Below are positions 26,115 to 35,111 of a stretch of 64,000 bases of DNA, piece by piece. Origin of the DNA: Streptomyces massasporeus (GTDB taxonomy: Bacteria > Actinomycetota > Actinomycetes > Streptomycetales > Streptomycetaceae); assembly GCF_014648995.1 (NCBI RefSeq), contig NZ_BMSE01000001.1, forward strand, positions 186,001 through 250,000, read 5' to 3'. Positions within the stretch are counted from its first letter, which is position 1, and each line of letters starts with the position of its first letter. A program made the translations under genes and the position numbers. The notes beneath the pieces are model-generated. The model ran no database searches. It saw only the letters and a list, made by a program, of their open reading frames with translations, and had not been told where the DNA came from.

Positions 26115-27293
26115 TCAGGTGCGGGTGAGCAGGTCGGCGACCCGGGCGATCATCTGGCTCTCGGCACCGTTGCGTACGGTCGTCGGGTGGTAGGCGAGCA
26201 CGAAGCGCCGTCGCTGATCACGAGTGGAGAACGCAGCGTTCTTGTAGCCGTACGTCTCACCGGTCTTGCCCCAGAGGGTCACGCCGTTGACGGTGGCCTG
26301 CTGAAGCCCGGTGCTGTAGCGGGCCGGGGAGCCGTCCAGCATGCGCACGTCGTCCGGCGGCAGCGTGAACATGAGCCGGAGCAGCTCCGGCGGCAGCAGT
26401 TCGCCGGAGAACAGGGCGGCGAGCAGCCGGTCGAGGTCGCCCGTGGTGGAGATCATGTCGCCCTCGCCCCGGGCGGACGACTGGTCGTACGCGGTGATGT
26501 CCTCCAGGCCACCGTCCGCCATCGACAGGTAGCCGTGCACGTGTCGGCCGTGGATGCGCGGATCGTTGCCGGGTACGACGGTGTGGGCCAGGCCCAGCGG
26601 GCGCAGGATGCGGGCCGCGACGGCCTCTCCGTACGGACGGCCGGTCACCTTGTCGATGATCAGTGCGGCCAGTACGTAGTTGATGCCGCGGTACTCCTGC
26701 CGAGCCCCCGGGGCGAATTTCAGCGGTCCGTGCGTCGCTGTCGCCACCCACTCCTGCGGCGTCCAGTGATCGAAGCGGTGGCGTAGGACATCCTGAGCGG
26801 TGACCGGTTCGGGGATGCCGACGTGGTCCGGCAGCCCGCTGGTGTGATTCAGCAGGTGCGCGACGGTGACAGGCGCGAAGCGGGCCGGCAGCAGCCCCGG
26901 CAGGACGCGCCGCACCGGCGCGTCCAGCGCGACCCGGCCGTCAGCCACCAGTTGCAGCACCACTGTGGCGACGAAGACCTTGGTGATGCTGCCGATGCGG
27001 ACCTTGTCGTGCACCGTCACCGGCCGTTGCGTCCTGACGTCGGCCACGCCCGAGGTGTCACGCCAGTGGCCGGCCGCGCCGCCGACTCGCAATTGGGCCG
27101 CGGTCGACGGCGGATGCTCGAGGTCGTGGATCGCCGCCCGCAGTGCGGTGCCGTCCAGTGGCGGGAGAGGCGTGGGAGGGGCGGGAGATGCGGCGGCGCG
27201 ACGCGCGGGCAGCACGGCAGTGGCGGCCAGCGCGGCCGCACCGGACAGGGCGGCCCCCGCAAAGGCCCTTCGTGACATGCAAGTCGAGGTCAT
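26115..27293 (-). CDS. Tat-exported serine hydrolase (beta-lactamase/D-Ala carboxypeptidase family)
   Basis: A 392-residue class C beta-lactamase-like protein. The N-terminus has a twin-arginine signal ([20 protein letters not shown]). The catalytic serine is in SITK (Ser102, Lys105), and the third motif KTG lies in LWGKTGE. The second motif, usually YSN or YAN, reads YRG here: the Tyr base is kept but the third residue is Gly. These proteins act on D-amino-acid peptides or esters outside the cell. The ATG at 27293 is likely; a second ATG at 27278 would still keep the twin-Arg signal. Confidence 0.82.
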   Translation of the reverse strand: MTSTCMSRRAFAGAALSGAAALAATAVLPARRAAASPAPPTPLPPLDGTALRAAIHDLEHPPSTAAQLRVGGAAGHWRDTSGVADVRTQRPVTVHDKVRIGSITKVFVATVVLQLVADGRVALDAPVRRVLPGLLPARFAPVTVAHLLNHTSGLPDHVGIPEPVTAQDVLRHRFDHWTPQEWVATATHGPLKFAPGARQEYRGINYVLAALIIDKVTGRPYGEAVAARILRPLGLAHTVVPGNDPRIHGRHVHGYLSMADGGLEDITAYDQSSARGEGDMISTTGDLDRLLAALFSGELLPPELLRLMFTLPPDDVRMLDGSPARYSTGLQQATVNGVTLWGKTGETYGYKNAAFSTRDQRRRFVLAYHPTTVRNGAESQMIARVADLLTRT

Positions 27294-27390
27294 ACCCCGC
27301 ACACTGTCAGCGCGTGGGTGACCGGGCATCGGGGTCGCCCCGGAGGGATCCCCGACTGCCCCCTGACACCGGGATCCGGACACGAAGGGA

Positions 27391-29196
27391 CTAGCGCACG
27401 AGCTTCCAGTCCTGTGAGCCGTCGGCGGCCGTGTCCTGGAGGGTCAGCGGTGCCCCGTCGGAGGCGCCGGTCAGATAGAGGGCGGTGTTCTTGAGCGCCT
27501 GGAGCCGGAAGTAGCCGTCAGAGGCCTTGACGACTTTCCAGGTTCCCGTCGCACTGTCGTCCACCCACTGGCCGATCCGCCGGCCGGCCGTCGCGCTGCC
27601 CGTCCAGATGGCCGCTGCCCTGCCGCCCGACTTGTTCAGCAGGGTCGTACCGCCGTTCGGCGCGGTCACCACGTGCCAGTACTGGGTGTCCCGCTCCGCC
27701 GCGGCCCCGGCGTCCTCCAGGACCACGTCGGGGGTGTCGCCGTTGCCGAGGTTGGCGTCGTTGGTGTTGTTGCCGGTGCCGATCACCTGGCCGGTCTTTC
27801 GGTTGACGAGCCGGTAGTAGGCACCGTCCGAGTCCCCGAGGTCGACCTCGGCGTAGGCGATCGCGGAGGCGCCCTGGTTGTTGAGGATCGCGACGCGGCC
27901 GGTGCCCCCGACGTACTGGAGGTTGCGGCTGTAGCCGGCCCGCGAGGTCGTCTGGTACTCCGTCCACACCCCGTCGCTGCGCCCGCTCTCGTTGACCCAG
28001 ACGCTGCCGCTGCCCGCCGCGTTGTAGACCAGACGCCCGTCGGGAAGCCGGATCAGGACCGGACTGCCGCCGCCCACGAGCGGACGGGAACCGGCGACGA
28101 CCGGCAGCGAGCCGACGGACATGCCGGTCTGGCTGCCCCGGAAGAACGTCAGCGGATCGTCGGCGATGACGTAGCGGGTGTTGGCCCCGCCGCCCCAGTA
28201 TTCGAAGGTGAGCATCCACTTGCCGTCCGTCGTGGCGACGACGTTGGTCATGCCCGGCCGGCCCCCGCCGATCTCGGTCTTGCCGCCGCCCAAGTCCTGG
28301 ACGGATCCGGACACGTCGACGACGGGGTCGCTCCAGGCGGCGCTTGTGCCGTCCCAGGTCCGGTGCACGAGGATCTGGCCGTGCGAGTCGGTGGCCGTGT
28401 CGTTTGCGGGGTCCTTCTTCGGGACGCCGGTGACCGGGTCGAAGCCGATGTAGTCGTTCTCGTCGGAGTAGAAGCAGACCAGCTTGCCCTTGTGGACCAT
28501 CAGGTACGGCTCCCAGAGCGGATCCACCTGCCGGTGCCTGTTGGCGGCGGCGATGTTCTGCCCGACCGCGCCCGCGCTGCCGCCCTGCCAGCCCGCCGTG
28601 GCGACGACGTTGAGGACCTTCCAGCTGCGGCCCTGGTCGGTGCTGGAGTACAGGGCCATCGCCATGTCGCTGCGGTCGCCGTCGTTGGACGGGGTCCAGT
28701 CCGGGTCGGCCGCCTTGTGTTCCTCGTAGTAGGCGTCGTCACCGGAGACGACGCTCGCCAGGAGCAGCGTGCCGGCCTTGAGCGCGCCGACGCTCTGCGG
28801 AAGCACGTAGAGGTACGGGTTGGTCCAGTTGCTCGTGTACGTGGCGTACTTCGGGTCCTTCGAGAGGTACGCCGGAGCCTTGACCTCGGACAGCGGCTGC
28901 CAGCTCGTCCCGTCGTCGTCACTCTTGTAGACGGGCAGGGTCTGCCCGTCGGCGCTGCCCGACTTCGGTACGACGGTGGACTTCTCGAACGACGCCACCA
29001 GGCGCCCGCCGGGCAGTTGGGCCGTCTTCGGGTAGATCGCGCAGTTGCCCCGCCCCTTCAGGCACGCGTCACCGCCGAGCTGGTAGAGGATCCCGCCCGT
29101 CGGGTTGTACGCCTGCGCGCCGGACGCGGGGACGGCCAGCAGCGCGGCCGCCGCGCCGAAGGTGCCCAGCGCCCTTCCCAGGTTTCTTCTGTTCAT
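27391..29196 (-). CDS. Secreted sialidase-fold (BNR) glycosidase with C-terminal lectin domain
   Basis: A 601-residue secreted protein. The signal peptide ([29 protein letters not shown]) is followed by a six-bladed propeller with Asp-box repeats: [12 protein letters not shown] and [12 protein letters not shown] fit the S-x-D-x-G-x-x-W pattern. From about residue 455 a ricin-type beta-trefoil is visible ([16 protein letters not shown], then [16 protein letters not shown] and a final QDWKLV). The fold is shared by sialidases and GH93 arabinanases, so an exo-acting glycosidase on host or plant glycans is the best reading; substrate is uncertain. The ATG has a strong GGAGGAG 3 bases upstream. 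A LacI gene and a glycosidase relic lie upstream. Confidence 0.8.
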   Translation of the reverse strand: MNRRNLGRALGTFGAAAALLAVPASGAQAYNPTGGILYQLGGDACLKGRGNCAIYPKTAQLPGGRLVASFEKSTVVPKSGSADGQTLPVYKSDDDGTSWQPLSEVKAPAYLSKDPKYATYTSNWTNPYLYVLPQSVGALKAGTLLLASVVSGDDAYYEEHKAADPDWTPSNDGDRSDMAMALYSSTDQGRSWKVLNVVATAGWQGGSAGAVGQNIAAANRHRQVDPLWEPYLMVHKGKLVCFYSDENDYIGFDPVTGVPKKDPANDTATDSHGQILVHRTWDGTSAAWSDPVVDVSGSVQDLGGGKTEIGGGRPGMTNVVATTDGKWMLTFEYWGGGANTRYVIADDPLTFFRGSQTGMSVGSLPVVAGSRPLVGGGSPVLIRLPDGRLVYNAAGSGSVWVNESGRSDGVWTEYQTTSRAGYSRNLQYVGGTGRVAILNNQGASAIAYAEVDLGDSDGAYYRLVNRKTGQVIGTGNNTNDANLGNGDTPDVVLEDAGAAAERDTQYWHVVTAPNGGTTLLNKSGGRAAAIWTGSATAGRRIGQWVDDSATGTWKVVKASDGYFRLQALKNTALYLTGASDGAPLTLQDTAADGSQDWKLVR

Positions 29197-29225
29197 AGCT
29201 CCTCCTTCAAGGGTGTGACGCCTGG

Positions 29226-29402
29226 TCAGGCGTCCGGGGTCGTGCCGCCGTCCTCGGCGACGAGGACGCGGACGTCCCACGGGCCCAGGTCCAGCTCCGC
29301 ACCGGCCGGTACGAGGCCGCCGTTCAGGACGTCGGACGGGTCCACCGGGGACTGGACCCGCGTGGACTCCCAGCTCCGGTTGTGCATGACGAACTCCCGC
29401 CG
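29226..29402 (-). pseudogene. Remnant of a beta-galactosidase (GH42-type) C-terminus
   Basis: Reading the minus strand up to the TGA at 29226-29228 gives REFVMHNRSWES, then SPVDPSDVLNGGL and LDLGPWDVRVLVAE. This is the small C-terminal sandwich of actinobacterial GH42 beta-galactosidases (HNWSWE..., DLL.G..., L.L.PWDVRVL). Only about 55 residues are left of a 650-700 residue enzyme, with no start codon or ribosome-binding site at a sensible place. It lies between the sialidase-fold gene and the LacI gene, so a larger sugar-use cluster was probably shortened here. Confidence 0.6.
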
Positions 29403-29612
29403 ATGGCTGAGGAAATGGCACGCCGAACACGGGCGTGCGGGGAAAGGGTGAGGACTCCCGGGACGGGAAGATCACGGGTGGAGGAGAGTGCTGTCGCAGC
29501 GGTGGCGTCCCGTCGCTGCCGCCTGGAGGAAGGGCGCAGGCGCGTCGTTGGCGTGACGGACTGTCCGCGGGGAGCGTGGGCGGGCCGGGCGAGGGAAGTC
29601 GGGAACAGGATC

Positions 29613-29638
29613 GGTACGGTGGCTCGCCTCACCGTTCC
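29613..29638 (-). terminator. Candidate hairpin after the LacI gene
   Basis: GGTACGGTG (29613-29621) and CACCGTTCC (29630-29638) pair at 8 of 9 positions around an 8-base loop, 46 bases past the LacI stop. It may end that transcript. Confidence 0.4.
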
Positions 29639-29683
29639 CTGCCCGGCCGGAGCAGAGCTGTTCGTGCTACCGGTCGGTGTGGG

Positions 29684-30817
29684 TCAGTTCTCCGTGAGTA
29701 CACCTCCGCCGGGGCTGGGAACGGGTCGGCCCGCGCTCGGGGAGAGGACCGGCGTCCTGCCGCGGCCCGGGGTCTTCCGGGTGGGCGGGGGCGCGGTCGA
29801 AGCGCGGACCACGAGGTCGACCGGTGGTTCACCGGCCGGCAGCGCGGGCGCGTCCGGGTTCTTGATGGAGTGCACGAGGCGTTTGAGTCCTTCGCGCGCC
29901 ACGGTGTCGAAGGGCTGGCGCATCGTGGTCAGAGGGGGAGTCACATGGGCGGCGACAGGAATGTCGTCGAAACCCATGACGCTGACGTCCTCAGGGACAC
30001 GCCTGCCGGCTTCCGCCAGCGCCCGGACGAGACCGATCGCCATGTCGTCGTTGGCGGCGAACACCGCGGTCATGCCGTCGTCGGAGGCCAGTTCCCGGCC
30101 CGCCGTGTAGCCGCTCGACGCCGACCAGTCGCCCTCGACGACACGGGGTACCGTCCTGCCGTGCGCGGCGAGGGTGGAGCGCCAGCCCTCCAGCCGGTCC
30201 CGGGCGGCGTACCACCGCTGGGGGCCGGCGAGGTGATGGACGGTGTCGTGCCCCAGTTCCAGCAGATGCTCGGTCGCCGTACGCGCCATCAGATCGGCGC
30301 CGACACCCGCGGCCAGCGTCCTGGGCCTGGACAGGGGCGGCGCCCCGAGGACGAGGACCGGTACGTCTACGCCTGCGGAGAGGTCGTCGCCGTGTCCGTC
30401 GTCGATCGGCTCGGAGATGATGATGCCGTCGACGCCCTGCTCCAGGAGCGAGTCGACGGCTCCGGCGACGCCCGTCGGGTCGTCTTCCAGGGTGTTGACC
30501 ACGCGGAGGGCGTATCCGGTGTCCCGTACGGCCCGTTCGACCCCCATGATCAGTGAGGCGGGTCCGTACAGGGCGGTGCCCAGTGTCACCACGCCGATGG
30601 ACCGCGTACGTCCGGAGGCCAGGGCCCGGGCCGCGTTGTTCAGCCGGTAGCCGAGTTCCTCGGCGGCTTCCAGGACGCGTCGGCGCACTTCGGCGGAGAC
30701 GTACGGCTCGTCGTTGTAGACCCGGGACACGGTTTTCTGCGAGACACCAGCCAGCCGGGCCACATCCGCACTGCGTGGTGCGCCGGGGCCGCTGCCCCGC
30801 CTTGTGCCTTGCCTCAT
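29684..30817 (-). CDS. LacI family transcriptional regulator
   Basis: A 377-residue regulator. The N-terminal LacI helix-turn-helix is SADVARLAGVSQKTVSRVYN, followed by the hinge helix NNAARALASGRTRSIGVV. The rest is a periplasmic-binding-protein-like sugar domain (GVDGIIISEPI, AVFAANDDMAIGLVRAL, DVSVMGFDDIPVA). About thirty extra Pro/Arg-rich residues follow the last strand. Likely role: sugar-responsive repressor of the neighbouring secreted glycosidase and of the lost beta-galactosidase. A 34-base dyad lies 41 bases upstream of its start codon and is the probable autoregulatory site. Confidence 0.88.
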   Translation of the reverse strand: MRQGTRRGSGPGAPRSADVARLAGVSQKTVSRVYNDEPYVSAEVRRRVLEAAEELGYRLNNAARALASGRTRSIGVVTLGTALYGPASLIMGVERAVRDTGYALRVVNTLEDDPTGVAGAVDSLLEQGVDGIIISEPIDDGHGDDLSAGVDVPVLVLGAPPLSRPRTLAAGVGADLMARTATEHLLELGHDTVHHLAGPQRWYAARDRLEGWRSTLAAHGRTVPRVVEGDWSASSGYTAGRELASDDGMTAVFAANDDMAIGLVRALAEAGRRVPEDVSVMGFDDIPVAAHVTPPLTTMRQPFDTVAREGLKRLVHSIKNPDAPALPAGEPPVDLVVRASTAPPPTRKTPGRGRTPVLSPSAGRPVPSPGGGVLTEN

Positions 30818-30857
30818 GGCGACTCCGGGTGGTCGTGACCAGTGTCGGCCGACGGCC

Positions 30858-30891
30858 GTATGACTGCGCTGACATGTCTACGCAGTCATAC
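30858..30891. promoter_or_regulatory. 34-base dyad upstream of the LacI gene
   Basis: Arms GTATGACTGCG (30858-30868) and CGCAGTCATAC (30881-30891) are perfect 11-bp inverted repeats. The spacer contains GACATGTC at 30871-30878, itself palindromic with exactly the same centre. In total 30 of 34 positions are symmetric. Its place in front of the LacI gene suggests an operator. Confidence 0.65.
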
Positions 30892-31092
30892 TGTCGTCGT
30901 CAAGCGTCCGGACCAGATTCGTCACCATGCGCGGGCGTCGGCCGAACCCGTGACAGAGCAGCCTCCCGGGTGCCTCGCAAAGCCGCTCACCGACGGGGGA
31001 AACGCCGTGATGGGACCTCGACATGGTTCTGGTCGAGACGGACGCCGGTCGATGCCTCGGCGCATTCGACCTGTCGGCCCCGTTCTCCAGAC

Positions 31093-31590
31093 TCAGGAGC
31101 GAGCGTGGGCACCTGATCCCAGCCGGACGGTGACGTCGCCGGGGGCGAGGGCGGCATGGTCGGCGCAGCACTCGACGACGACGCGGACCGGGGCGTCACA
31201 GTCCGCGTGGCGGAGATCCAGCAGCGGGCCCTCGGGGCCGAGGGCGTGCAGTTGACCCCACTGGCTCAGCGCCATGAGGACGGGCCACAGGTCCCAGCCT
31301 TTGCGTGTCAGCCGGTACTCGTTGCGGGAGCGACTGCCCGGCTCACGGTAGGGGACGGTCTTCAGGATGCCCGCCGCGACCAGTTTGCGCAGGCGGTCGC
31401 TGAGGACGGCCTCGGAAAGGCCGATGTGGCGGCGGAAGTCGTCGAACCGGCGGACTCCGTTGACGGCGTCGCGCAGGATCAGCAACGTCCACTTCTCGCC
31501 GACCACGTCGAGCGTGCGCTGGACGGGGCAGTTCTCCGTGCTCGCCTCAAGCCACTCCATCCCACCATCGTAGGGTCCTGACTTCGTCAT
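31093..31590 (-). CDS. HxlR family transcriptional regulator
   Basis: A 165-residue winged-helix protein. Signature pieces: CPVQRTLDVVGEKWTLLILRDA, GVRRFDDFRRHIGLSEAVLSDRLRKL, and YRLTRKGWDLWPVLMALSQWG. Cys21 is the conserved N-terminal cysteine that senses electrophiles or oxidants in several HxlR members. The ATG at 31590 is taken because it puts Cys21 where the HxlR protein at 46952 has it; the ATG at 31560 is the alternative. It is divergent from the thioesterase gene at 31654, the natural target. Confidence 0.85.
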   Translation of the reverse strand: MTKSGPYDGGMEWLEASTENCPVQRTLDVVGEKWTLLILRDAVNGVRRFDDFRRHIGLSEAVLSDRLRKLVAAGILKTVPYREPGSRSRNEYRLTRKGWDLWPVLMALSQWGQLHALGPEGPLLDLRHADCDAPVRVVVECCADHAALAPGDVTVRLGSGAHARS

Positions 31591-31653
31591 TGACAGCCAG
31601 CCGAGCCCTTGGCTAGCTTCACTTGTAAAAGCCAGATGGGAAGGCACTCGGCC

Positions 31654-32154
31654 GTGGGACGAACACGTACATATCAATGGGAAGATCCCGCGACCCTGGC
31701 GGAAGCAGCCGGACGCATGGCAGGCATCGACTTCCTGCGCGCCCTGCAGACGGGGCGACTGCCGAGGCCGCCCATCAACCACGCGATCGACTTCACCCTG
31801 GACGAGGTGGAACCAGGCCGTGCGGTTTTCTCGCTGACGCCGCAGGAGGAGCACTACAACCCGATCGGCAGTGTGCACGGCGGCGTCTTCGCCACCCTGC
31901 TCGACTCGGCGGCCGGCTGCGCCGTCCAGTCCACGCTCCCGCAGGGCATGGCGTACACCTCGCTCGATCTGACGGTGAAGTTCCTGCGGCGGATCACCGT
32001 GGACACCGGGACGGTTCGCGCCATCGGCACGGTCGTCAGCAAGGGTCGTCAAACAGCTCTCGCACAGGCGCAGTTGGTCGACGAGACGGACCGACTGCTT
32101 GCCCACGCCACGAGTAGCTGCCTGCTCTTCCCGGTGCCTCCCTCGAAGGGGTGA
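31654..32154 (+). CDS. PaaI-type hotdog-fold thioesterase
   Basis: A 166-residue hotdog thioesterase. The active-site helix region reads NPIGSVHGGVFATLLDSA, with Asn/His/Gly/Asp at the positions used by PaaI-like acyl-CoA thioesterases, followed by TSLDLTVKFLRRI. Such enzymes hydrolyse phenylacetyl- or other aryl/acyl-CoA esters. The GTG at 31654 has GGAAGG (31639-31644) about 10 bases upstream; the ATG at 31636 lacks one. It is divergently paired with the HxlR gene. Confidence 0.82.
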   Translation: MGRTRTYQWEDPATLAEAAGRMAGIDFLRALQTGRLPRPPINHAIDFTLDEVEPGRAVFSLTPQEEHYNPIGSVHGGVFATLLDSAAGCAVQSTLPQGMAYTSLDLTVKFLRRITVDTGTVRAIGTVVSKGRQTALAQAQLVDETDRLLAHATSSCLLFPVPPSKG

Positions 32155-32259
32155 GAGGCCGCGCCTCTCGCGCGCCGGCACCTCGCCCCCTGCACCTCCT
32201 CCCCCGGAGAGGCCGGCTCCTGGCATGCGTGAACGCCGGGAGCCCGCCGTCCGGGCCCG

Positions 32260-32961
32260 CTAGGACCTGGTGGACGAGGCCCGGACGACGGCCTGTGCGA
32301 GGACCTGGGCGATGTCGTCGGTGTGGGACAGGTGCGGGGAGTGTCCGGACGGAACGCGAAGGCTGTGGGCGGCACGCGCGGCCCACTGTTCCTGTACCGC
32401 GGGCGGAAGTGCCGGATCCTCGGTGGCCACGACGTACGTCAGGGGCACGTGGGCGGGCGCGGCGCCCAGCTTCTCGGTGAAGGCCCGCACGCCCTGCCAG
32501 TTGAGGCGTTTGACGGCCTCGGCGGTCAGGGTCGGGTCGACTCCGCTGAAGATGGACTCCTCGGCGTCACCCGCCTTCACGGCCAGGCCGTCGGGCGAGT
32601 GGGTCCAGGTGGGCGGGAAGTCGCCGCCCATCCACTCCATCATCGAAGTGCCGGCTTCCAGAGCGAAGGCGGCGATGTAGACGAGCTCCGCGACCTGGTC
32701 CGACTCCGCGGCGGCCCAGGCAGTCGGCACTCCGCCGTAGGAATGCGCGGCGAGCACGACAGGTCCGTCGACCGCCGCGACGGCGGCGCGCACCACCTCG
32801 ACGTCCTCGGTCAGCCCCTGGGCGGCCGCGCTGTCGGGATTGCTGCTGGGCAGTTGCACGGCACGCGAGGCGATGCCCCGGGCGCTGAGCCTTTCACGCA
32901 GGGGGGCGAAGATCCACGGGGTGTGCATCGCTCCGTGCACGAGCACGACGGTGGGGTTCAT
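32260..32961 (-). CDS. Alpha/beta hydrolase (esterase-like)
   Basis: A 233-residue alpha/beta hydrolase. It opens with the oxyanion segment VVLVHGAMHTPWIF. The nucleophile is Ser in AAHSYGGV, the acid probably Asp in ATEDPALP, and the base His in SGHSPHLS. It resembles small esterases that act on salicylate-type or other aromatic esters. It is the last gene of a four-gene minus-strand operon (DsbA-like, metallo-hydrolase, SnoaL-like, hydrolase), 26 bases after the SnoaL-like stop. Confidence 0.83.
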   Translation of the reverse strand: MNPTVVLVHGAMHTPWIFAPLRERLSARGIASRAVQLPSSNPDSAAAQGLTEDVEVVRAAVAAVDGPVVLAAHSYGGVPTAWAAAESDQVAELVYIAAFALEAGTSMMEWMGGDFPPTWTHSPDGLAVKAGDAEESIFSGVDPTLTAEAVKRLNWQGVRAFTEKLGAAPAHVPLTYVVATEDPALPPAVQEQWAARAAHSLRVPSGHSPHLSHTDDIAQVLAQAVVRASSTRS

Positions 32962-32987
32962 CTGTGTGTCCTCAACTGGCAGGTGGC

Positions 32988-33398
32988 TCAGGCGGTCAGG
33001 GCGTCGCGGACCAGCGCGGTGTCCACGAACTGTTCGAAGCGGACGATCAGGCCGCCGCGCACGACGAAGTGGTGGGCGACCCGGACGTCGATGTCCTTGC
33101 CTGTGGCCTTGTTGGCCGCCGTGTAGCGGGCGAGGACGACGACGTTCTCGCCGTCGACTACGTAGGTGTCGTCGTGGGCGGTCCAGCCGTCCCACTCCTT
33201 GCCCAGCTGCTCCATCACGTTGGTGGTGACCCCATGGGGGGTGCGGTAGGTGCCGGCCAGGGGGAAGCCGGCCATCTCGGTCCATTCCACATCGGGGGCG
33301 AGCGTGGTGCGCAGGGCCTCCAGGTCACCGGCCGCGGAGGCAAGGTACTGGCGGCGTACGACGTCGGCGGGTGCGGTGGACACGGTGAAGTCGGTCAT
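32988..33398 (-). CDS. SnoaL/NTF2-like protein
   Basis: A 136-residue NTF2-fold protein with the pattern of the SnoaL-like group: an N-terminal helical part (DVVRRQYLASAAGDLEALRTTLAPDVEW), then strands (DDTYVVDGENVVVLARYTA, HHFVVRGGLIVRFEQFVDT). Such domains form cone-shaped pockets used as isomerases, hydrolases or binding modules. No catalytic residues can be assigned. Its ATG lies 2 bases after the metallo-hydrolase stop, so translation is probably coupled. Confidence 0.78.
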   Translation of the reverse strand: MTDFTVSTAPADVVRRQYLASAAGDLEALRTTLAPDVEWTEMAGFPLAGTYRTPHGVTTNVMEQLGKEWDGWTAHDDTYVVDGENVVVLARYTAANKATGKDIDVRVAHHFVVRGGLIVRFEQFVDTALVRDALTA

Positions 33399-33400
33399 GG

Positions 33401-34207
33401 TCAGCCCCACTTCATTTCGCCCTTGGCGACCTTGGCGCCGATCTGGGCGGCGATGAGCATGCCGTTGTCGGGGTAGCGGGCCACCAGAGCCTCGGTCAGC
33501 GCGGCGCCGTCGGCGGCCTTGCCCAGCTCCTCCTCGAAGGCGAGCAGGTAGTCACGGGTGGCGGAGATGGCTGAGGAGTTGGCCGGGGCGTTGGGCAGGC
33601 GGTGGCCGGGGACGACCAGCTCCGGCTGGAGGGAGGTCATCTCGTCCAGCAGCTTGACCCAGGCGGCACGGTCGTCGGGGGTGGGGGTGTCGGCGACCCA
33701 GACGTGCTCCTGCTGGAAGAGCAGGACGCCACCGAGGAGGGCGCGGTGCTCGGCCTGCCACAGGTAGTGGCGGTCGGGCAGTCCGGCCGGGCCGCCCTTG
33801 AGCTCGAAGCAGTGTCCTTCGAGGGTGAGGTGGCCGGTCAGGGGCTCGAGGTCGACCAGGCGGGTGGGCAGGTTGGGACCGAGGGCCTCCCAGGCCTTGA
33901 GCTTGCCCTCGTAGGAGTGCTTGATGTGCTCGATGACGATCGGGGTCGCGACGAACCTCGCGTCGGGGAAGGCGTCGGCGAGGGCCTCAGCGCCGAAGTA
34001 GAAGTCGGGGTCGCCGTGGCTGACGTAGACCGTGGTCAGCTTCTTGCCCGAGTCGAGGATCTCGGCGGCCAGGCGGTGGCCGTCGGCGCGGGTGAAGGCG
34101 GCGTCGACCAGCAGCGCCTCACTCTCGCCGGTGACGAGAGTGGCCGTCTTGTTCTTGCTCCCGGCCGGGAAGTTCAGGTCGAAGATCGTGAAGGAGAGGG
34201 TGCTCAT
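33401..34207 (-). CDS. MBL-fold protein with a modified metal site
   Basis: A 268-residue metallo-beta-lactamase-fold protein. The position of the usual HxHxDH motif reads SHGDPDFYFG: His64 and Asp68 are kept, but the second and third His are Asp66 and Phe69. A late VPGHRLPNAP keeps another metal-type His. This suggests one metal or an altered site. The ATG at 34207 follows AAGGAGC. It lies between the DsbA-like gene (35 bases upstream) and the SnoaL-like gene. It is distantly like the MBL protein at 53119, which has the full motif. Confidence 0.75.
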   Translation of the reverse strand: MSTLSFTIFDLNFPAGSKNKTATLVTGESEALLVDAAFTRADGHRLAAEILDSGKKLTTVYVSHGDPDFYFGAEALADAFPDARFVATPIVIEHIKHSYEGKLKAWEALGPNLPTRLVDLEPLTGHLTLEGHCFELKGGPAGLPDRHYLWQAEHRALLGGVLLFQQEHVWVADTPTPDDRAAWVKLLDEMTSLQPELVVPGHRLPNAPANSSAISATRDYLLAFEEELGKAADGAALTEALVARYPDNGMLIAAQIGAKVAKGEMKWG

Positions 34208-34242
34208 GCTGGGTGCTCCTTGCGTGGGTGGGGACTGCACAG

Positions 34243-34857
34243 TCAGGAGAGGGCGGCGAGGCGCCGGCCGACCTCGTCGGCGGTGGCGCGACCGCGGGCC
34301 AGTACGGCCACGTGCTCGCCGTCGACGGCGAGCAGGGTGGGGAAGCCCGTGACGCCCAGCTCGGCACAGCGCTGGAAGTCGTCCGCCGCCGAGTCGTGCG
34401 CCTCTGGGGACTCCAAGGTGGAAACGACGGCGTCGGTGTCCAGACCGGCCTCTTCTGCGACCTTCCGGTACGTGGCGGCCTCGGACAGGCTGAGGCCGTC
34501 GACGTAGAAGGCCCGCTGGAGGGCGCCGGCCAGTTCCGCCATGCGGTCGGGGGCCGCCGCCCGGCGCAGGGCGGCGACGCCGCGTGCGGCGGCCTCGGAG
34601 TCCATCACGAACGAGCCGTCGGCGATCAGCCGGTCGTACCCCTCACCGAACCGGGCGCCGGTGAGCTCGGCGATCTGGGCGTTGGCGCCCTGGACATATC
34701 CGAATGCGCGGATCGGGACGCGGCGTGAGCCGGTGAACAAGCCGCCGGAGATGACCTCCACCGACAGGTCCGGGTGAGGGGAGACGACCTCGCGCAGGGT
34801 CGGGGAGAACCCGTGCGACCAGCCGCAGTAGGCGTCGAAGGCGTAGGCGAGTTGCAT
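34243..34857 (-). CDS. DsbA-family thioredoxin-fold protein
   Basis: A 204-residue protein of the DsbA/FrnE-like group: thioredoxin fold with a helical insertion. The active site is near the N-terminus in AFDAYCGWSHGF. Its CxxC equivalent is C-G-W-S, so the second redox Cys is missing; this is seen in 2-hydroxychromene-2-carboxylate-isomerase-like members that use GSH or other thiols, or in monothiol types. The cis-Pro loop is GVTGFPTLLAVDG. No signal peptide, so it is cytoplasmic. First gene of the four-gene operon; an 18-base palindrome lies 63 bases upstream. Confidence 0.78.
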   Translation of the reverse strand: MQLAYAFDAYCGWSHGFSPTLREVVSPHPDLSVEVISGGLFTGSRRVPIRAFGYVQGANAQIAELTGARFGEGYDRLIADGSFVMDSEAAARGVAALRRAAAPDRMAELAGALQRAFYVDGLSLSEAATYRKVAEEAGLDTDAVVSTLESPEAHDSAADDFQRCAELGVTGFPTLLAVDGEHVAVLARGRATADEVGRRLAALS

Positions 34858-34919
34858 CGAAGACCTCGGCACAGGGGTGGGGTGCTCGCCTGGCGCGAGC
34901 GGTTCACCGAGGGCAACAG

Positions 34920-34937
34920 TACCTGACTAGTCAGGTA
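34920..34937. promoter_or_regulatory. 18-base perfect palindrome in front of the dsbA-like operon
   Basis: TACCTGACTAGTCAGGTA is a perfect palindrome in the gap between the DsbA-like operon and the MarR gene. Its half-site CCTGACT also forms the arms of the dyad in front of the HxlR gene at 46952, so an HxlR-type protein is a plausible binder; the neighbouring MarR is the other candidate. Confidence 0.7.
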
Positions 34938-35111
34938 TTCCTGAGATCGAGTGTCAGACGATTGATCCTGATCCTCGTGTCGGCGCGGCTCATGAGTTGG
35001 GCGGGCAGCCGGAGTCAAGGAGTGGCACATGGAGTGCCGCTCGGCGTCGAGGCTGTCGCCAGTCCAGCGACTCGAGTGCAGACGGGCACCGGGAAAGGGG
35101 CCGCACAGCCC

